From contig CAJVYQ010000014.1 in NCBI GenBank assembly GCA_913009825.1, positions 32,380 to 96,379 on the forward strand: a stretch of 64,000 nucleotides of DNA. The letters run 5' to 3'. Origin of the DNA: an uncultured Deferribacteres bacterium (GTDB lineage Bacteria; Zhuqueibacterota; JdFR-76; DREG01). A program made the position numbers and the translations under genes. Positions 46,490 to 58,300 of this stretch are shown in pieces. Below the pieces are notes generated by a model. That model ran no database searches. It saw nothing but the letters and a program-made list of their open reading frames with translations, and had not been told where the DNA came from. Positions within the stretch are counted from its first letter, which is position 1, and every line of letters starts with the position of its first letter.

Positions 46490-48631
46490 CTAATTATTTG
46501 AATAATTATCATTTAGAATTCGTAACAAATCATCATGTCTATTTTTGTTGACAATGTCCTTTGCAAAATTAATTTTATGGGTTGCAATTAAATCTGCAAT
46601 AAATGTTGAATCATTTTTAACCAATGAAATGTACATTTGTGGTGAAGTATCTATATTTTCAATTCGAGTTAAAATTTCATCTACTTGATATTTGTTATAT
46701 ATTTTTCGAGTAGCAATGAAAGATTTTTTAAAACTGTTAATTCCTTCAATATATGTACTCTTTTTTGCACCCAGCGATTCTAACTGCTGTCCAATTTTAA
46801 GTAGTGCTACCCCTCTTCCAAAGAATGACTTAGCCCTAGCTACTAATGTAATACTTTCGTCTTCAGACAAGACAGCAAAACTATCTGCAATACTATTATA
46901 ATCAAGAGTTGTTTTACTAAGTTTAATAAATTGAATATCATTTTTGATTATATATATATTTTCATTGATAACATCCTTTTTACTATCTTTATTATTTCTT
47001 ATAGTTTTTAAATTAGAAAGGATTTTATAAAATCTTGATATGGCTTCTTCAGCTGAAATATTATTTTTATTTGAACTCCTTTTTTGTGCACATAGATATA
47101 TTGTTTCAATTTCATTTTCTAAAATTTGGATATTACTATTAGATTTATATTCATCCTGTGAATCAATTATTTTTTTTATTTTATCAGAATATTTTTTATA
47201 AACTTCAAAAATATATTCAAAATTCGGGTTATCTGGTTTTTCAATTGTTGCCTTGATATAATAATATCGTAATGCATTTAAAAACGCACTTATATCACCA
47301 TTCTCTATCATCCTTATCATAGTACTTTCGAAATTATTATATTTTTTGTTTATTTGTCTGATTTTCTGAATAATATTAAGCCAACTGTTTGTTTGGAATA
47401 TAATCGATTTTAATTTTTTCAATCTTTGACTTAATCTATTCTCATTTGAATTGATTTTTGAAATCATCTTAAAGCTTTTCCTTGTACTTTGTTCTGCAAT
47501 GATTACATTATTATTATCCTCTGCCAGTAATAATCCTCCAACCCAATTTATTGATGATATAAAAAGCTCTTTATTCTTTCCGGATTCCATCATTGGATCT
47601 AATCCACTTAATGAAAAGATTGGTTGATTATATTGTAAAAATGGGAAAAGGTATTCATTCCTTTGATATGGATCAAGTGGTGTTTTATAAAAGTATGACC
47701 GCAAAATATAATTTGTTTTTTTATTTAAACTATCCAATAAATCCAACACATTAAAACATAAACCAAACATACCATTTTCAACTGATCCCATCATGATCCT
47801 ATAATTAATATTGTTAGCAAATATTCTTCTTTGTTTTGCATCTTCTGGCAGCCAATATTGGGCCAGAATCAAATTAGGGGAAAACTTATGCTTAATCTCG
47901 CTTTCAATTTCTGAACTATATAATACACCTTTAAAAATTCCATATAATTCCAATTGTTTCGCCGAATAAGGTAAATTTTTTCCTGAATTTTCTTTCCCGC
48001 ATTTTAATAAAAGCATATCGAGTAAGCCAGTAGCATTATTATTGATTTTTACCTTGATTACTGAAAAAAGAAGCATAGATGTGATTACTAAAAATTGACT
48101 AATTATTAATATTTCTTTTGCTCTTTCCATTTTATTAATTAAAGCAATGAGGACAAGTATGAATGAAAAAAGAAAAAGAATAGAAGTTAAAATGAATGGA
48201 AAAGAAAAACTATATAAATAACGTCCAACAATTACAGAATGAATAACCCAAACTTCAGAAACAAGTGATAGAAAAAAAATAATTCCGACAAATATCAATA
48301 TATATTTATTGCCTGTTATATCTTTACCAAGCAATGTTAAAGTCCAATTTTTTTGATTATTTTCATCATTATTACTATCCTTATTAGGCACCTTTTTCTT
48401 ATCAATCAGATCAGCCATTAAATATAGACTAAACAAAAAAATAACAAGCCCAATTAAGCCAATAGTACTATTGGCAACATAATGATCCCAAACATATATA
48501 ATATTAGCTATTAAATCATTGTAATTGAAAAGTAAAACGGATATAAAGAAAAGTACAGAACTCAAAAGAGAAAGAAAAACCGTTTTTACAAATATAGGAT
48601 TTTCTTGTTTCCCGACATTAGCTATTATCAT
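46490..48631 (-). CDS. AT-rich multi-spanning membrane protein of unknown function
   Basis: This 713-residue protein has five or six transmembrane helices in the first ~200 residues (for example FLSLLSSVLFFISVLLF, TIGLIGLVIFLFSLYLMADL, AKEILIISQFLVITSMLLFS). About 500 mostly helical residues rich in Asn, Lys and Ile follow, with weak TPR-like character near the C-terminus (FGRGVALLKIGQQLESLGAK). No known catalytic motif was seen. It overlaps the end of the PorV-like gene by 14 bp, so it is translated as part of the copy 2 operon. AGGAG lies 12 nt upstream of the ATG. Like its neighbour it is absent from module copy 1. Confidence 0.6.
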   Translation of the reverse strand: MIIANVGKQENPIFVKTVFLSLLSSVLFFISVLLFNYNDLIANIIYVWDHYVANSTIGLIGLVIFLFSLYLMADLIDKKKVPNKDSNNDENNQKNWTLTLLGKDITGNKYILIFVGIIFFLSLVSEVWVIHSVIVGRYLYSFSFPFILTSILFLFSFILVLIALINKMERAKEILIISQFLVITSMLLFSVIKVKINNNATGLLDMLLLKCGKENSGKNLPYSAKQLELYGIFKGVLYSSEIESEIKHKFSPNLILAQYWLPEDAKQRRIFANNINYRIMMGSVENGMFGLCFNVLDLLDSLNKKTNYILRSYFYKTPLDPYQRNEYLFPFLQYNQPIFSLSGLDPMMESGKNKELFISSINWVGGLLLAEDNNNVIIAEQSTRKSFKMISKINSNENRLSQRLKKLKSIIFQTNSWLNIIQKIRQINKKYNNFESTMIRMIENGDISAFLNALRYYYIKATIEKPDNPNFEYIFEVYKKYSDKIKKIIDSQDEYKSNSNIQILENEIETIYLCAQKRSSNKNNISAEEAISRFYKILSNLKTIRNNKDSKKDVINENIYIIKNDIQFIKLSKTTLDYNSIADSFAVLSEDESITLVARAKSFFGRGVALLKIGQQLESLGAKKSTYIEGINSFKKSFIATRKIYNKYQVDEILTRIENIDTSPQMYISLVKNDSTFIADLIATHKINFAKDIVNKNRHDDLLRILNDNYSNN

Positions 48632-50507
48632 AATTAAATATTTCTCCTAAAATTTTTTTAATAATATTAGAGATATCAGCCTTCTTAGAAACATCTGATT
48701 TCAGAAAATATCTCTCAATTTTACTAAAAAATTCCAGTGCATTATGCTTATCACCTAGCATAAGATAACAATTACCAATATTAAAGAAAATATCATCGCC
48801 TATAAGTTGATCATGATAAGTTGGATATCTTGGATAATCAAAATCTAAAATACTACTGTAATTTCTATTAAATGAAAGAAGTGTATCTATTGAACTTTGA
48901 TATTTTTTTAAATCAAACAAACATTCAGCCAAGTTTAAATATGCAAGTTTTATCATACTTTTATCATCCAATTTGTATGATATTGCATTTTTAAAATGAT
49001 TAATCGCAAGATCATAATTTCCTAACCTTTTATCACATATCCCCATTTGATAAAAAAATCTAAGAGATTTTTTTTCGACTTGATCCATAATCTTTTTAGC
49101 ATCTTCCCATTTCCCAAGGATTATCAAACACTCACTAAAATTTAACAAATCAGTTTCTGTAAATTTACCAACAAAGTTATTGAATTCAGGAGTATATTCT
49201 ATAATTGCTTCCATAGCTTTCATCTTAGCAGTCTTTTCATTTCCCTCTCGTAGTTTTTCTTTTGCTTGATTGAAATATTCATTGGCTAACCGCATTCCGC
49301 CAATCAAACGGTAATAGCGAATTGCATTTGTAGTATCATACGTTCCTCCCAACGCTTCTGCAGAAACGGTTAGTTTATTCCTGTCATCCGGTAATCGTGC
49401 GATAACCTGAAGATGATCATTTCTTTTCTGTTTATCTGCTGTATCAATAGAATCAATCTTTGCAGCAAAATAATTTGCATCGTAGTTTCTGCCAAAATCC
49501 ACCGTCAAAAACAGACGAAAATCGTCTTTCAATTCATCCTGCGGTTTGAGAGAATAGGCAAAATCAAGGCGGATATTGGCATTGCCGGCAAAGCCGAATT
49601 TGAACCCGGCGCCGAAACCGGGTCGCTTGGTTCTGGAATTGTAACCGAAACGGAATTTTGGCGCGTAACTCTCCGTGTATGGTAAAAAAGGCAGGTTGGT
49701 TTCCAGACCGGTATAATGGCCCGTTGCCCGGCCGGAATATTTCTCATGGTCATACAGAAGCTGCACATGCCAGTTTTTAATATGTACGCTGTAGCCGACG
49801 CCCCAGCGGAAAATAAACGGATACTCGTCCTTCCGGTTTTCTCCGACTCCCACCCGGGGCGGCAAAAGATTTTGCAGAGAAACGCCCAATTGCAGCGGCA
49901 TCAGAAAGCGCAGGGCAAAGATTTTAAATAGCGGTGCATTGATCGGCTTGAAAGTAGCGCCCACATCGGCGCCGAAGCCCCATCCCTGCTCCGCTTGATA
50001 ACCCGGAAAACCCTGGTTAATCAATTTAAAATTGACTCCGTAATTGAGAATTCCCCAGGTACCTACCCATTCCCGTGCGCCGGAGAGTAGAAAAGCCTGC
50101 TGGTAAATGTCAAAATTACCTGTCTGATTATTGCCAATATCCCGGCCGTCAAAATTTGCCATAGTTAAATTCACCCAGCCGAAACCGAGAGCATTGCTGC
50201 TGCCGGTGAAAGTTCTGGGCAGGGCCACCGCCATATAGGTGTAGCGGGAATCGTAAAACAGATTGGAATACATGGTGGTGAATTCCTTGCGTTCCACACC
50301 CATTAATCCGGCAGGATTGTAGTAGACCGCGCTGGCGTCATTGGCCAGGGCGGTGAAAGCGTGTCCCATGCCCAATGCACGGGCACCCACACCGTAGCGT
50401 AAAAACTCGCCGGGCTGGCCGGCGTCTCCGGTTTGAGCGGATAGGGTTGAAATAATGGAGACAGAAAAAAGAAAAATAAAATAAAAAATTATAATTTTTT
50501 TTATCAT
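48618..50507 (-). CDS. PorV/PorQ-like outer-membrane barrel with TPR tail (module copy 2)
   Basis: This 629-residue protein has a signal peptide (1-24) and a PorV/PorQ-like barrel with GEFLRYGVGARALGMGHAFT and ASAVYYNPAGLMGVERKEF, very close to the copy 1 protein at 6565-8514. A TPR tail follows (LAINHFKNAISYKLDDKSMI, HNALEFFSKIERYFL). The DNA changes character inside the gene: the barrel part is GC-richer, while the tail (left of about 49280) is strongly AT-rich like the two genes after it. The tail may therefore have been exchanged together with them. It is likely the outer-membrane partner of the two giant proteins encoded just upstream. Confidence 0.8.
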   Translation of the reverse strand: MIKKIIIFYFIFLFSVSIISTLSAQTGDAGQPGEFLRYGVGARALGMGHAFTALANDASAVYYNPAGLMGVERKEFTTMYSNLFYDSRYTYMAVALPRTFTGSSNALGFGWVNLTMANFDGRDIGNNQTGNFDIYQQAFLLSGAREWVGTWGILNYGVNFKLINQGFPGYQAEQGWGFGADVGATFKPINAPLFKIFALRFLMPLQLGVSLQNLLPPRVGVGENRKDEYPFIFRWGVGYSVHIKNWHVQLLYDHEKYSGRATGHYTGLETNLPFLPYTESYAPKFRFGYNSRTKRPGFGAGFKFGFAGNANIRLDFAYSLKPQDELKDDFRLFLTVDFGRNYDANYFAAKIDSIDTADKQKRNDHLQVIARLPDDRNKLTVSAEALGGTYDTTNAIRYYRLIGGMRLANEYFNQAKEKLREGNEKTAKMKAMEAIIEYTPEFNNFVGKFTETDLLNFSECLIILGKWEDAKKIMDQVEKKSLRFFYQMGICDKRLGNYDLAINHFKNAISYKLDDKSMIKLAYLNLAECLFDLKKYQSSIDTLLSFNRNYSSILDFDYPRYPTYHDQLIGDDIFFNIGNCYLMLGDKHNALEFFSKIERYFLKSDVSKKADISNIIKKILGEIFNYDNS

Positions 50508-50608
50508 AACAGCGAACCACTTCGGTTAATGAACATCGTAATCGGAAAATTTAGAAAGAGCAAGTAAAATTAATTTCAATTTCAGAAAATAATTTTACAA
50601 ACAAACTG

Positions 50609-53600
50609 TTACTTCTTTGCTACTGCAATTTTACGAATGTACTTTTCTCCTTTATTCGATTTTATAATGCATATATAACCGCCATTGGCAACGTATTGCC
50701 CTTTGCCGTTTTTGCCATCCCAGCGAAGTCCGGGATTTTCATCACCTGTATTTAACCCCTCGTCACATTGGGCATCCCAGGATTTAACCAAATTTCCGAA
50801 CGCATCCAGTATGGTTATTTTCACATGATCCGCCTGTTTCAGCGGAAACATTAGTTTCGTATAACCATCTTGTACCAACGGATTGAACGGATTCGGGAAG
50901 TTGGCCACTTCAACCGGATTAAGACGGATATTCAAACTTATGGAATTACTTTTATGATCTATAAAGTCGAGTTCTTTGCGGTCTAATCTCGCCTGAACTG
51001 AATCCGGCCTGTTTTGATCCACATCAGCTTTATCGACCAGAAATGCTGTAAGCGTGCGTTGGCCTCTTTCCGGATAAAGAGTTATTTTGTTTTCATCGCC
51101 GGCGGGAACATAGGTGTACCTTGATTTTTCTTTGAATGATTCATATACCACGATACCCGCTTTTTTTCCAGGGGCCTTGTCAGAACCTAAATATGAAAAC
51201 AAATAATTGGAATCCGATACGGCGTTCTTTCCCGAAAAAGAATCAAGTACCGGAGCCCGGATGTCATGAATAATAGTGTACAACGTATCCCCGGTAAGTC
51301 CCGCTTTATTTTTTACCTGCACATAAAAGGTGATTTTTTCCAGAGAATTCACATCCGATGGCAGAGCAATTTCTCTAAGATCAATATCGGAATTTACATT
51401 TGCCACAGGTTTATAGACAAAGTTTTTTAAATTTTCTTTTGACCGTAGTGCAATACGAATAGAATCCCAATCGCCACTTATTAATCGTGTTAATGCGACA
51501 ATTTTTTTACTTTCATTCATTTCATCCGTAAACAGACTGTCGGAACGCTGCCAATCCTCCGGTAATTGATCCGTTGGCGATTGGAATGCAGGAAATTCGG
51601 AGAAATCGAACAGGGTGAGTTGTATAACCGGAATATTTTTAACATACAAATAAATCTCATCCTTAAAACTCATTGATCCTGACGAATCGGCAATTATTAC
51701 GTGTACCAGACCGCTATCATTCGGTACCGGGAACAAAAGTCTTTCCCCCGGTGTCTGATAATTAATTGAATCTCCCCCGTCATTCCAGGTAAACGCCTGC
51801 CACAAAAAGTTGCCCGAAAGATTCACCGGTAATTCAATTGCTTTATTTACGCTAATTGCAGAGTTGTCTAAAAAAAGCGGATTGAGAGTATCTATTTCAA
51901 CAGTTATTTTTTGGGATAAATATTTGATTCCTTGACGTAGAGTATCCGATCTATTGCCGGCAGGATCGGAAACAAAACAATAGATTGTGTCGGTATTCTT
52001 TCCTTTTATAGATAATTGAAAATCCGGCTGATAGGAAATGGTTCCCGGATTCGTATCGCCAAAATAAGTTACTTCTTTCAGCAAAACGTTATCAATTGCA
52101 TCTACATGAACTCTAATTATTAAGCTATCCGTCCATCCGGTTTTTGCTATTAATTTTTTATACAATATATTCTTGTCAGGATACAGATCAGAAATTTTAA
52201 ATTCCCTCAGCTCAGGCCTGGTATTATCAAATCGAACAAAAAAAGGATCTGCAGCATCGCTGATTATATCTCCTTGCAGAACAATTTCAGCAACGATCTT
52301 ATATTTTTGTCCTGAAGAAAGGTTATCATAAAGCAGGTCAATATGCAAAAGGCTGCCACTTGTGGGGAATGTTACCTGAACAGAATTTGTACGGGTCGAA
52401 TCATAAAAAGTGATTTTCTGCAATTTTTTCAATACTGTATTGCTGGCAAATATGCGCCATTTAACCTGCTGATCATTTGTGAAACCGGAGTCTGCCTGAT
52501 AAGGCGCGGCAGAAGTATCAATCAGAATAAACGCGAAAGGAATTTTTAACCTGTACTCGATACTCGCGCTATCACTGCTACTCTTCGTACTATCGCTGCT
52601 ACTCTGATTGCCGGCTGAATCCACAATCAGCGCCGTAAATTGATAACGGCCGGGACCGTCGCTAAGAGGCCATAGTATCCACTCGGAATAATTTAGCGTG
52701 TCCCGCTTGGTTTGATTCTGAGGATTTATTTCTGTAATCAATATTTGATATGGATCAAGAGAAGTATCCGCAAGAGTCGTTTCGATATAAACGATCGGTT
52801 GATCGGTGTACTCTGTTTCGGTTACATCTGATGTATCATGCGCCGTAGTTTTTACCAAAACTGGTTTGATGTTATCATGGATAATAAAGGATTCAACAAT
52901 ATTAGATTTCATTTCCAACAGGGGACCCGAGATGCGGGCATAAACCGAATCTAATTGATTTATGCTGATACTGTCATACACTACCCGGACTTTCGTAGCG
53001 GAAATAATATCTTCCGGTTTAAGATCGTAAACCACTTTACCGCTAGTAAACAGACGATCGCGGGCTAATTCAAGTTGTCGAACTTTATGAATATCCTGAC
53101 CATTACTCGTATCGATCTCAACAGTGACGAAGATAGCAGTATCATTCGTCCAGCCTGAGACAGGTTTAATTCCGGTTTGTGAGGAATCCTGAAGAAGAAC
53201 AGACAGAATACGAAACGGCCTGACTACTTTGATGGTATCCCGAACTGAATTCGATTCATTGCCTGCAAAATCAACGACTGAAACTGTGAACCGGCCGTCA
53301 CCAACAGGAAAGAGGACCGAATCTGAAATATTGAAAACAACTGAATCATTGATTACATACCGGGATAGATCCGGTATCCCGTTCCAGTTAAATTTTTCCA
53401 AGTTTTTAAATTCAATGATTACCGAATCTTCGTCCGTATATTCAGTGTTTCCGCTGGATGGATCCATTACGGTTACATCTTGTTCTTTGAGGGAAACGAT
53501 TTCAGTATCTAATTTAATTTTAGTAATAATTTCATTGGATTCATTTCCGGCAGAATCACACATCTGAAAAATAAATGGCCATTTTTTATTCTCCCCGTCT

Positions 53601-55327
53601 GGAATTGTATCTAAGAAAGTATTTTTATAATCAAAACATTTCTTTTTAGGGCTTGTTTCAAGTAATTTATACAAGTCAGAATCTTGGGAATTTATTTTCA
53701 CATTAACCGGCGTATCATTGGTCCAGCCTTTATATGCGACAAATACATCATCATGTTCTACGGATGTGGTATCAGAAATAATTACTGAATTTAATCCCGG
53801 ATTTTCATCATCAAAAATAATTGTATCCTTTGGAATATCAGTACTCTGAATATTTCCGGCTGAATCTTTTGCGGCAATAGACAGAACATATTTCTTGCCC
53901 GAGACCAGAGGAGCAGGAAATAATTGTTCCAAATCAACATTTTTCAGCGTATCAGACTCAGGATAAAGAACAATTAACCCAAGTTTTGGACTTCCCACTC
54001 CTTTAATAATTAATGAATCTTTATTTGAAAGTTTAGGATCAAAAGTATTTATATAGATAAAAAGTGAATTAGTATATTCACTATCAGGTTCAAAACAGAT
54101 TTTCTTTCCATAATCCAAATCATACATTTTAAAACTTTTTAGGGTATCAGGATAAATATCCATAAAAAAGTTAATATTTGTTTTTACTTCATTCTGACTG
54201 AAATCCTTTAGGCTAATCTTTAATTTGCAATCACCATCTGAAGTTGGTATTCCTTCAATTGTCAAAACATCCAAATTTTCTGACCAATTATGGGTTAAAT
54301 TTTTAAAACAGGTAACTTCATATTTCAAAGAAAGAGTGTCTACTCCTGCTACATTATCACTTACAACTAATTTTAATTTTATCGTACCATTCACAGTTGT
54401 ATCATTACTGGTATATAATCCTTTTATAAGACGTGGATCAATTACCGGAGCCACTGTATCATACACCACATGGAAACTATAGTTTAATTCGTTTCCCAAA
54501 ACAGTTGAATCAGTCGTTTGAGCAGGATGATAAGATGCATCCGTCAGATTAATATCAAAAGTGTATTTACCCTGATTCTGTAATAAATCTTCCATAGTTT
54601 GGTTAGATGTTTTCAGACTATCAATTTGAAATGTAAGACTTGTGAGAAATTCATATCCTTGGTCAAAGTGAATATGAGTTGAATCAAATAGAAAAAAAGC
54701 ATTTTCAGAATTTCCGCCAGTTCTAATTATTTCAACTTTTGCTATTCCGGAGCCTGTTTCCACTTTTTCACTATTTTTTGGAAAATCCGTAGAATCTTTA
54801 GGGTTATCGATATTAGGTTTAAACTGGGAAAAACTATCTAAATCAGAAATTGTTAAATCAATAATTTTATTACTATTTTTACCTATAAATATGGTGGTGT
54901 CTCTACTTATATCAACACCATCCAATCTAAGAGTATCGATTGCTGGCGCAGTATCATCTTGAAAAGAAGATGTTGTCTCTGTTGTATCATATTTAGTAAC
55001 ACCACTCTCAACCCATTTATAAATTATTCTGTAAAAATATTTCCATTCTCCATCTAACTTTGGCAAACTATTAAAATTATATGATTTAAAAAATTCCGTA
55101 TCATTTTCTAAACGTTTTCCATAGAGAATTGCATACTTCGCATCGTCAAATTTTTTACAACTTACAATGTTAGTTGAATCATTCGTAAATTCCGGTTCTT
55201 TATTAATTCCCCTATCTGAGTTAGAAATCAATTTTTTTTGAACATTTTGCGACACCGAAACCACCGGAAACAGGTTTGAAAACATCACAAAACCTATTAC
55301 CAATATTGTGATTTTTGATTTGTACAT
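50609..55327 (-). CDS. Giant Ig-like repeat surface protein with FlgD-like sorting-type C-terminus (module copy 2)
   Basis: This 1572-residue protein has a signal peptide and repeated Ig-like beta domains marked by phrases such as VVDFAGNESNSV, VSDPAGNRSDTL and IVDSAGNQSSSD. The sorting-type end has VANFPNPFNPLVQ, ITILDAFGNLVKSW and WDGKNGKGQYVANGGYICI. The C-terminus matches the copy 1 protein at 8550-13112 best. The 5' third (encoding the N-terminus) is more AT-rich than the rest. AAGG lies 6 nt before the ATG. The gene follows the FN3 protein gene by 12 bp, so the two giants are co-transcribed here. Confidence 0.8.
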   Translation of the reverse strand: MYKSKITILVIGFVMFSNLFPVVSVSQNVQKKLISNSDRGINKEPEFTNDSTNIVSCKKFDDAKYAILYGKRLENDTEFFKSYNFNSLPKLDGEWKYFYRIIYKWVESGVTKYDTTETTSSFQDDTAPAIDTLRLDGVDISRDTTIFIGKNSNKIIDLTISDLDSFSQFKPNIDNPKDSTDFPKNSEKVETGSGIAKVEIIRTGGNSENAFFLFDSTHIHFDQGYEFLTSLTFQIDSLKTSNQTMEDLLQNQGKYTFDINLTDASYHPAQTTDSTVLGNELNYSFHVVYDTVAPVIDPRLIKGLYTSNDTTVNGTIKLKLVVSDNVAGVDTLSLKYEVTCFKNLTHNWSENLDVLTIEGIPTSDGDCKLKISLKDFSQNEVKTNINFFMDIYPDTLKSFKMYDLDYGKKICFEPDSEYTNSLFIYINTFDPKLSNKDSLIIKGVGSPKLGLIVLYPESDTLKNVDLEQLFPAPLVSGKKYVLSIAAKDSAGNIQSTDIPKDTIIFDDENPGLNSVIISDTTSVEHDDVFVAYKGWTNDTPVNVKINSQDSDLYKLLETSPKKKCFDYKNTFLDTIPDGENKKWPFIFQMCDSAGNESNEIITKIKLDTEIVSLKEQDVTVMDPSSGNTEYTDEDSVIIEFKNLEKFNWNGIPDLSRYVINDSVVFNISDSVLFPVGDGRFTVSVVDFAGNESNSVRDTIKVVRPFRILSVLLQDSSQTGIKPVSGWTNDTAIFVTVEIDTSNGQDIHKVRQLELARDRLFTSGKVVYDLKPEDIISATKVRVVYDSISINQLDSVYARISGPLLEMKSNIVESFIIHDNIKPVLVKTTAHDTSDVTETEYTDQPIVYIETTLADTSLDPYQILITEINPQNQTKRDTLNYSEWILWPLSDGPGRYQFTALIVDSAGNQSSSDSTKSSSDSASIEYRLKIPFAFILIDTSAAPYQADSGFTNDQQVKWRIFASNTVLKKLQKITFYDSTRTNSVQVTFPTSGSLLHIDLLYDNLSSGQKYKIVAEIVLQGDIISDAADPFFVRFDNTRPELREFKISDLYPDKNILYKKLIAKTGWTDSLIIRVHVDAIDNVLLKEVTYFGDTNPGTISYQPDFQLSIKGKNTDTIYCFVSDPAGNRSDTLRQGIKYLSQKITVEIDTLNPLFLDNSAISVNKAIELPVNLSGNFLWQAFTWNDGGDSINYQTPGERLLFPVPNDSGLVHVIIADSSGSMSFKDEIYLYVKNIPVIQLTLFDFSEFPAFQSPTDQLPEDWQRSDSLFTDEMNESKKIVALTRLISGDWDSIRIALRSKENLKNFVYKPVANVNSDIDLREIALPSDVNSLEKITFYVQVKNKAGLTGDTLYTIIHDIRAPVLDSFSGKNAVSDSNYLFSYLGSDKAPGKKAGIVVYESFKEKSRYTYVPAGDENKITLYPERGQRTLTAFLVDKADVDQNRPDSVQARLDRKELDFIDHKSNSISLNIRLNPVEVANFPNPFNPLVQDGYTKLMFPLKQADHVKITILDAFGNLVKSWDAQCDEGLNTGDENPGLRWDGKNGKGQYVANGGYICIIKSNKGEKYIRKIAVAKK
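52569..52610. repeat. 21-bp tandem duplication inside the giant Ig-like gene
   Basis: Two adjacent in-frame copies, 52569-52589 and 52590-52610, share CTATC(A/G)CTGCTACTCT. On the coding strand they give a serine-rich linker (SSDSTKSSSDSAS) between two Ig-like repeats. This is probably replication slippage; it has no effect on the frame. Confidence 0.7.
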
Positions 55328-55339
55328 TCTTTACCTTAG

Positions 55340-58300
55340 CTATTTAATTAATAAGCACTTTTTCATTGATTTATAATTTGTAGATTGTAAAACAATAAAA
55401 TAGACACCTGTTGGAACCACATTTGAGAAAGAATCTGTACCGTTCCAAACAATCTTGTGTCTTCCGGCTGGAAGTTTTTCATTGGACAACGTTTTAATTT
55501 TCCGTCCATTAATATCAAAGATATTAATTAATACAATATCCGCCTTAGGCACATCAAAGCTGATGGTTGTAGATGGATTAAATGGATTGGGGAAATTTTG
55601 ATAAAGTTGAAACTGGTCAGGAATATTGCCATTGTCATTAATTCCGGTCAAAAACATTTGTGATCCCCTTGAATTAGTAATTACTGTAGAAACCAATCCT
55701 GACCAATTTGAAACAGTATCCTCACTTAATCTAGCAACAACACGGAAATAAACTGGTTTTACAGGTATTCTAGTAGAATCAATTTTCCAATGATTATCAG
55801 TAATAGTTGTACCAGAAAAATTTCCATCCCACATGGAATCAGGTTTATTCCAGTAATTCACAATATACGAATCGAACTTTAATTTAAGAGAATTCCAATC
55901 TAATCGATAATATTTTCCTTCCCTACTCAACTTTAACTTAAAATCATGTATATATGGAGTTGCTAAATCATTTACGGTAACGGTTTTTCCCCTTTTATTT
56001 AGGAGCTTATCATATACAGAAATAACGACCTTAGAGTCAATCGGATAGTTTCCATCTTCATCAATAATAACATTTTTGCAAAGAAGAGTATCTTTTACAC
56101 CCGGTTTAAAAATGTAAGATGGAGATAATGTATCAATCTCCGCTAAATTATCCAATGTAAACGCATAAGGTCCTTTTCCTGGATATAAGCCTTCAATACG
56201 CAAATTATATTTTAAAATCCCGGATAATTCATCTTTTGGCCTATTCCAAAATATTTTCAAGTTAACAACATTTGTAGCAGAATCATCAGCAAAATCTGTG
56301 GCAGAAAAAATCTCAAAATCCTCCGGTTTTTCTTTATCTAATATTGCCACAATTGTTTGCGGCCAGATATTATTTTCATAATTGGATAAACTATCAATTG
56401 CGTTTAGGGAAATATAAAGGGTGTCAGCATTTATGAAGCCTCCCCGAATGGGATTATTGATATAAGGAAATTGAATAAGCCTTATTTTTTCGATCGAATC
56501 TACATCCGTAATCGTCTTAAAAATAGAATGGGTAAACTCAGGATTATCGGCAACTTTTACACTTATTTTACCCACAAACTCAGGTTTATTATTTACAGAA
56601 GGCCTGTTATTCACCTTGCGTGTCGTATCCCAATTCCAACAGATTGTTAACGTATTTGTATTATAGTAAGCGGTAACCGGGGTTGCATTACTTTTTCGAA
56701 CGTATTGAGTTGACAAAGAATCAAATGGGAAAGAAACAAACGGGACAAAGCCCTGTTCAGTATCCTGTATATACTTGCGATCCGCAAGGCTATTATACCA
56801 TTTAGTACTGGCATTGGTTCTTTTCAAACCGGGAATGATGGTATAGGACAGCGTTTTGGAAGTATCCGGATCAAACTCATCCATGAAAGGTTCCGGCTTT
56901 ATAAAAGTTGTATCTTGATCGTCATATTTACGAATGATTTTAAAAATATTAGGTTTTTTCTTATCCAAATTATTCTGCGGATAATTCCAATCCACCCAAA
57001 TTTTGCCAAAGTCCGGCTGGTCAACTAATACTAGATTTAATTTTTGGATATCAACATCTCCATCCGCATCGCAAGAAGCCAAAGCAGCACGGGAATGCAA
57101 TCGGCCATTAAATTTTGTATATAGTGGTTTATTATACATGACCACATATATATAGTACTTACTTCCCACCTTTTCACGTTTTTTAAGATTTTCTATCTTA
57201 ATTTTACAGTTTACGGAAGTATCATTTTGATCGACAACCTTCTCAACGCCATCGCTGCTCCAGAGGCCACTTTTAAATGCAACCGGCTCGGGAGGAAAGT
57301 AGTTGCAATGAATATCGTCGACTTCAGGATTATAACGAAGGGTATCAACAATTATCTGATAGATACAGCGCTTTGTGTTGAATAATCCCTTAGAATAGGT
57401 TAAGTTAAGTGTCAATTCTTCCCGGTCAATATTATAAAATACTGAATCCATCGTTGGAGGCATCGTGCCAAATCCGGTTTGGATTTTTTCCACAGTCGTT
57501 CGGTTTCCTGCCGTATCTGCTAAAATAATTTGATAATCATAGATTTCCAACGGAATAGCAACCAAACTATCCGGGAAAAAACGAGGCAATTTATTTAAAT
57601 TTTTTTCAGAAGCAATTATAATGTTTTCTGTCACATTTTTTACAAAAATTTCATAGAGATCAGTTTCAAAAGAATCCAAAGAAACTCCCGGAAGATCCTG
57701 AAATGAAGAATCTATACAGGAATCTGCATTTTCGATTGGATTCAAAACTCTCCAGGATACAAGAGACGGATCGGGAGGGTCCCGATCAATTCCGTATTCC
57801 TTTTTATTCGAATTTAAACTAACTTCGCCATTGCTAAAATTAGCGGTTACAAATACATAAAATTCAGAATCCTCTTCGGCAACAAAATTCGCATCAATGG
57901 GAACAGATAGTGTATCGTCAATTTTCCCGTTCCCACCAGCTAAAGGATTCGGGAAAGATACTTGATAAATCGCTTCGCAGTCTTCCGGATTTTTCACAAA
58001 ATTAAGCCTAAATGAATCGATAGAAATATCAGATTGATATTTCATCGTAAACCGCAGTGTGTCATTAAACACACGAATGCTGTCCAGGTAATCAATAGCA
58101 GGCCCTAATTTATAAAAAATCGGATAGATGTCAGATTTGGAATAATTACCAACCCGGTCAGCGGATGTTAACCAATAATTCACCATAAAAGCCCGGGGGG
58201 ATGGGTAATCTACCGAATCGATGATGATGGTATAAACACTATCATCAAGATTTAATTGATTGCATAACGCGGAAGAATGATACAATACTTTGGCGAGTGA

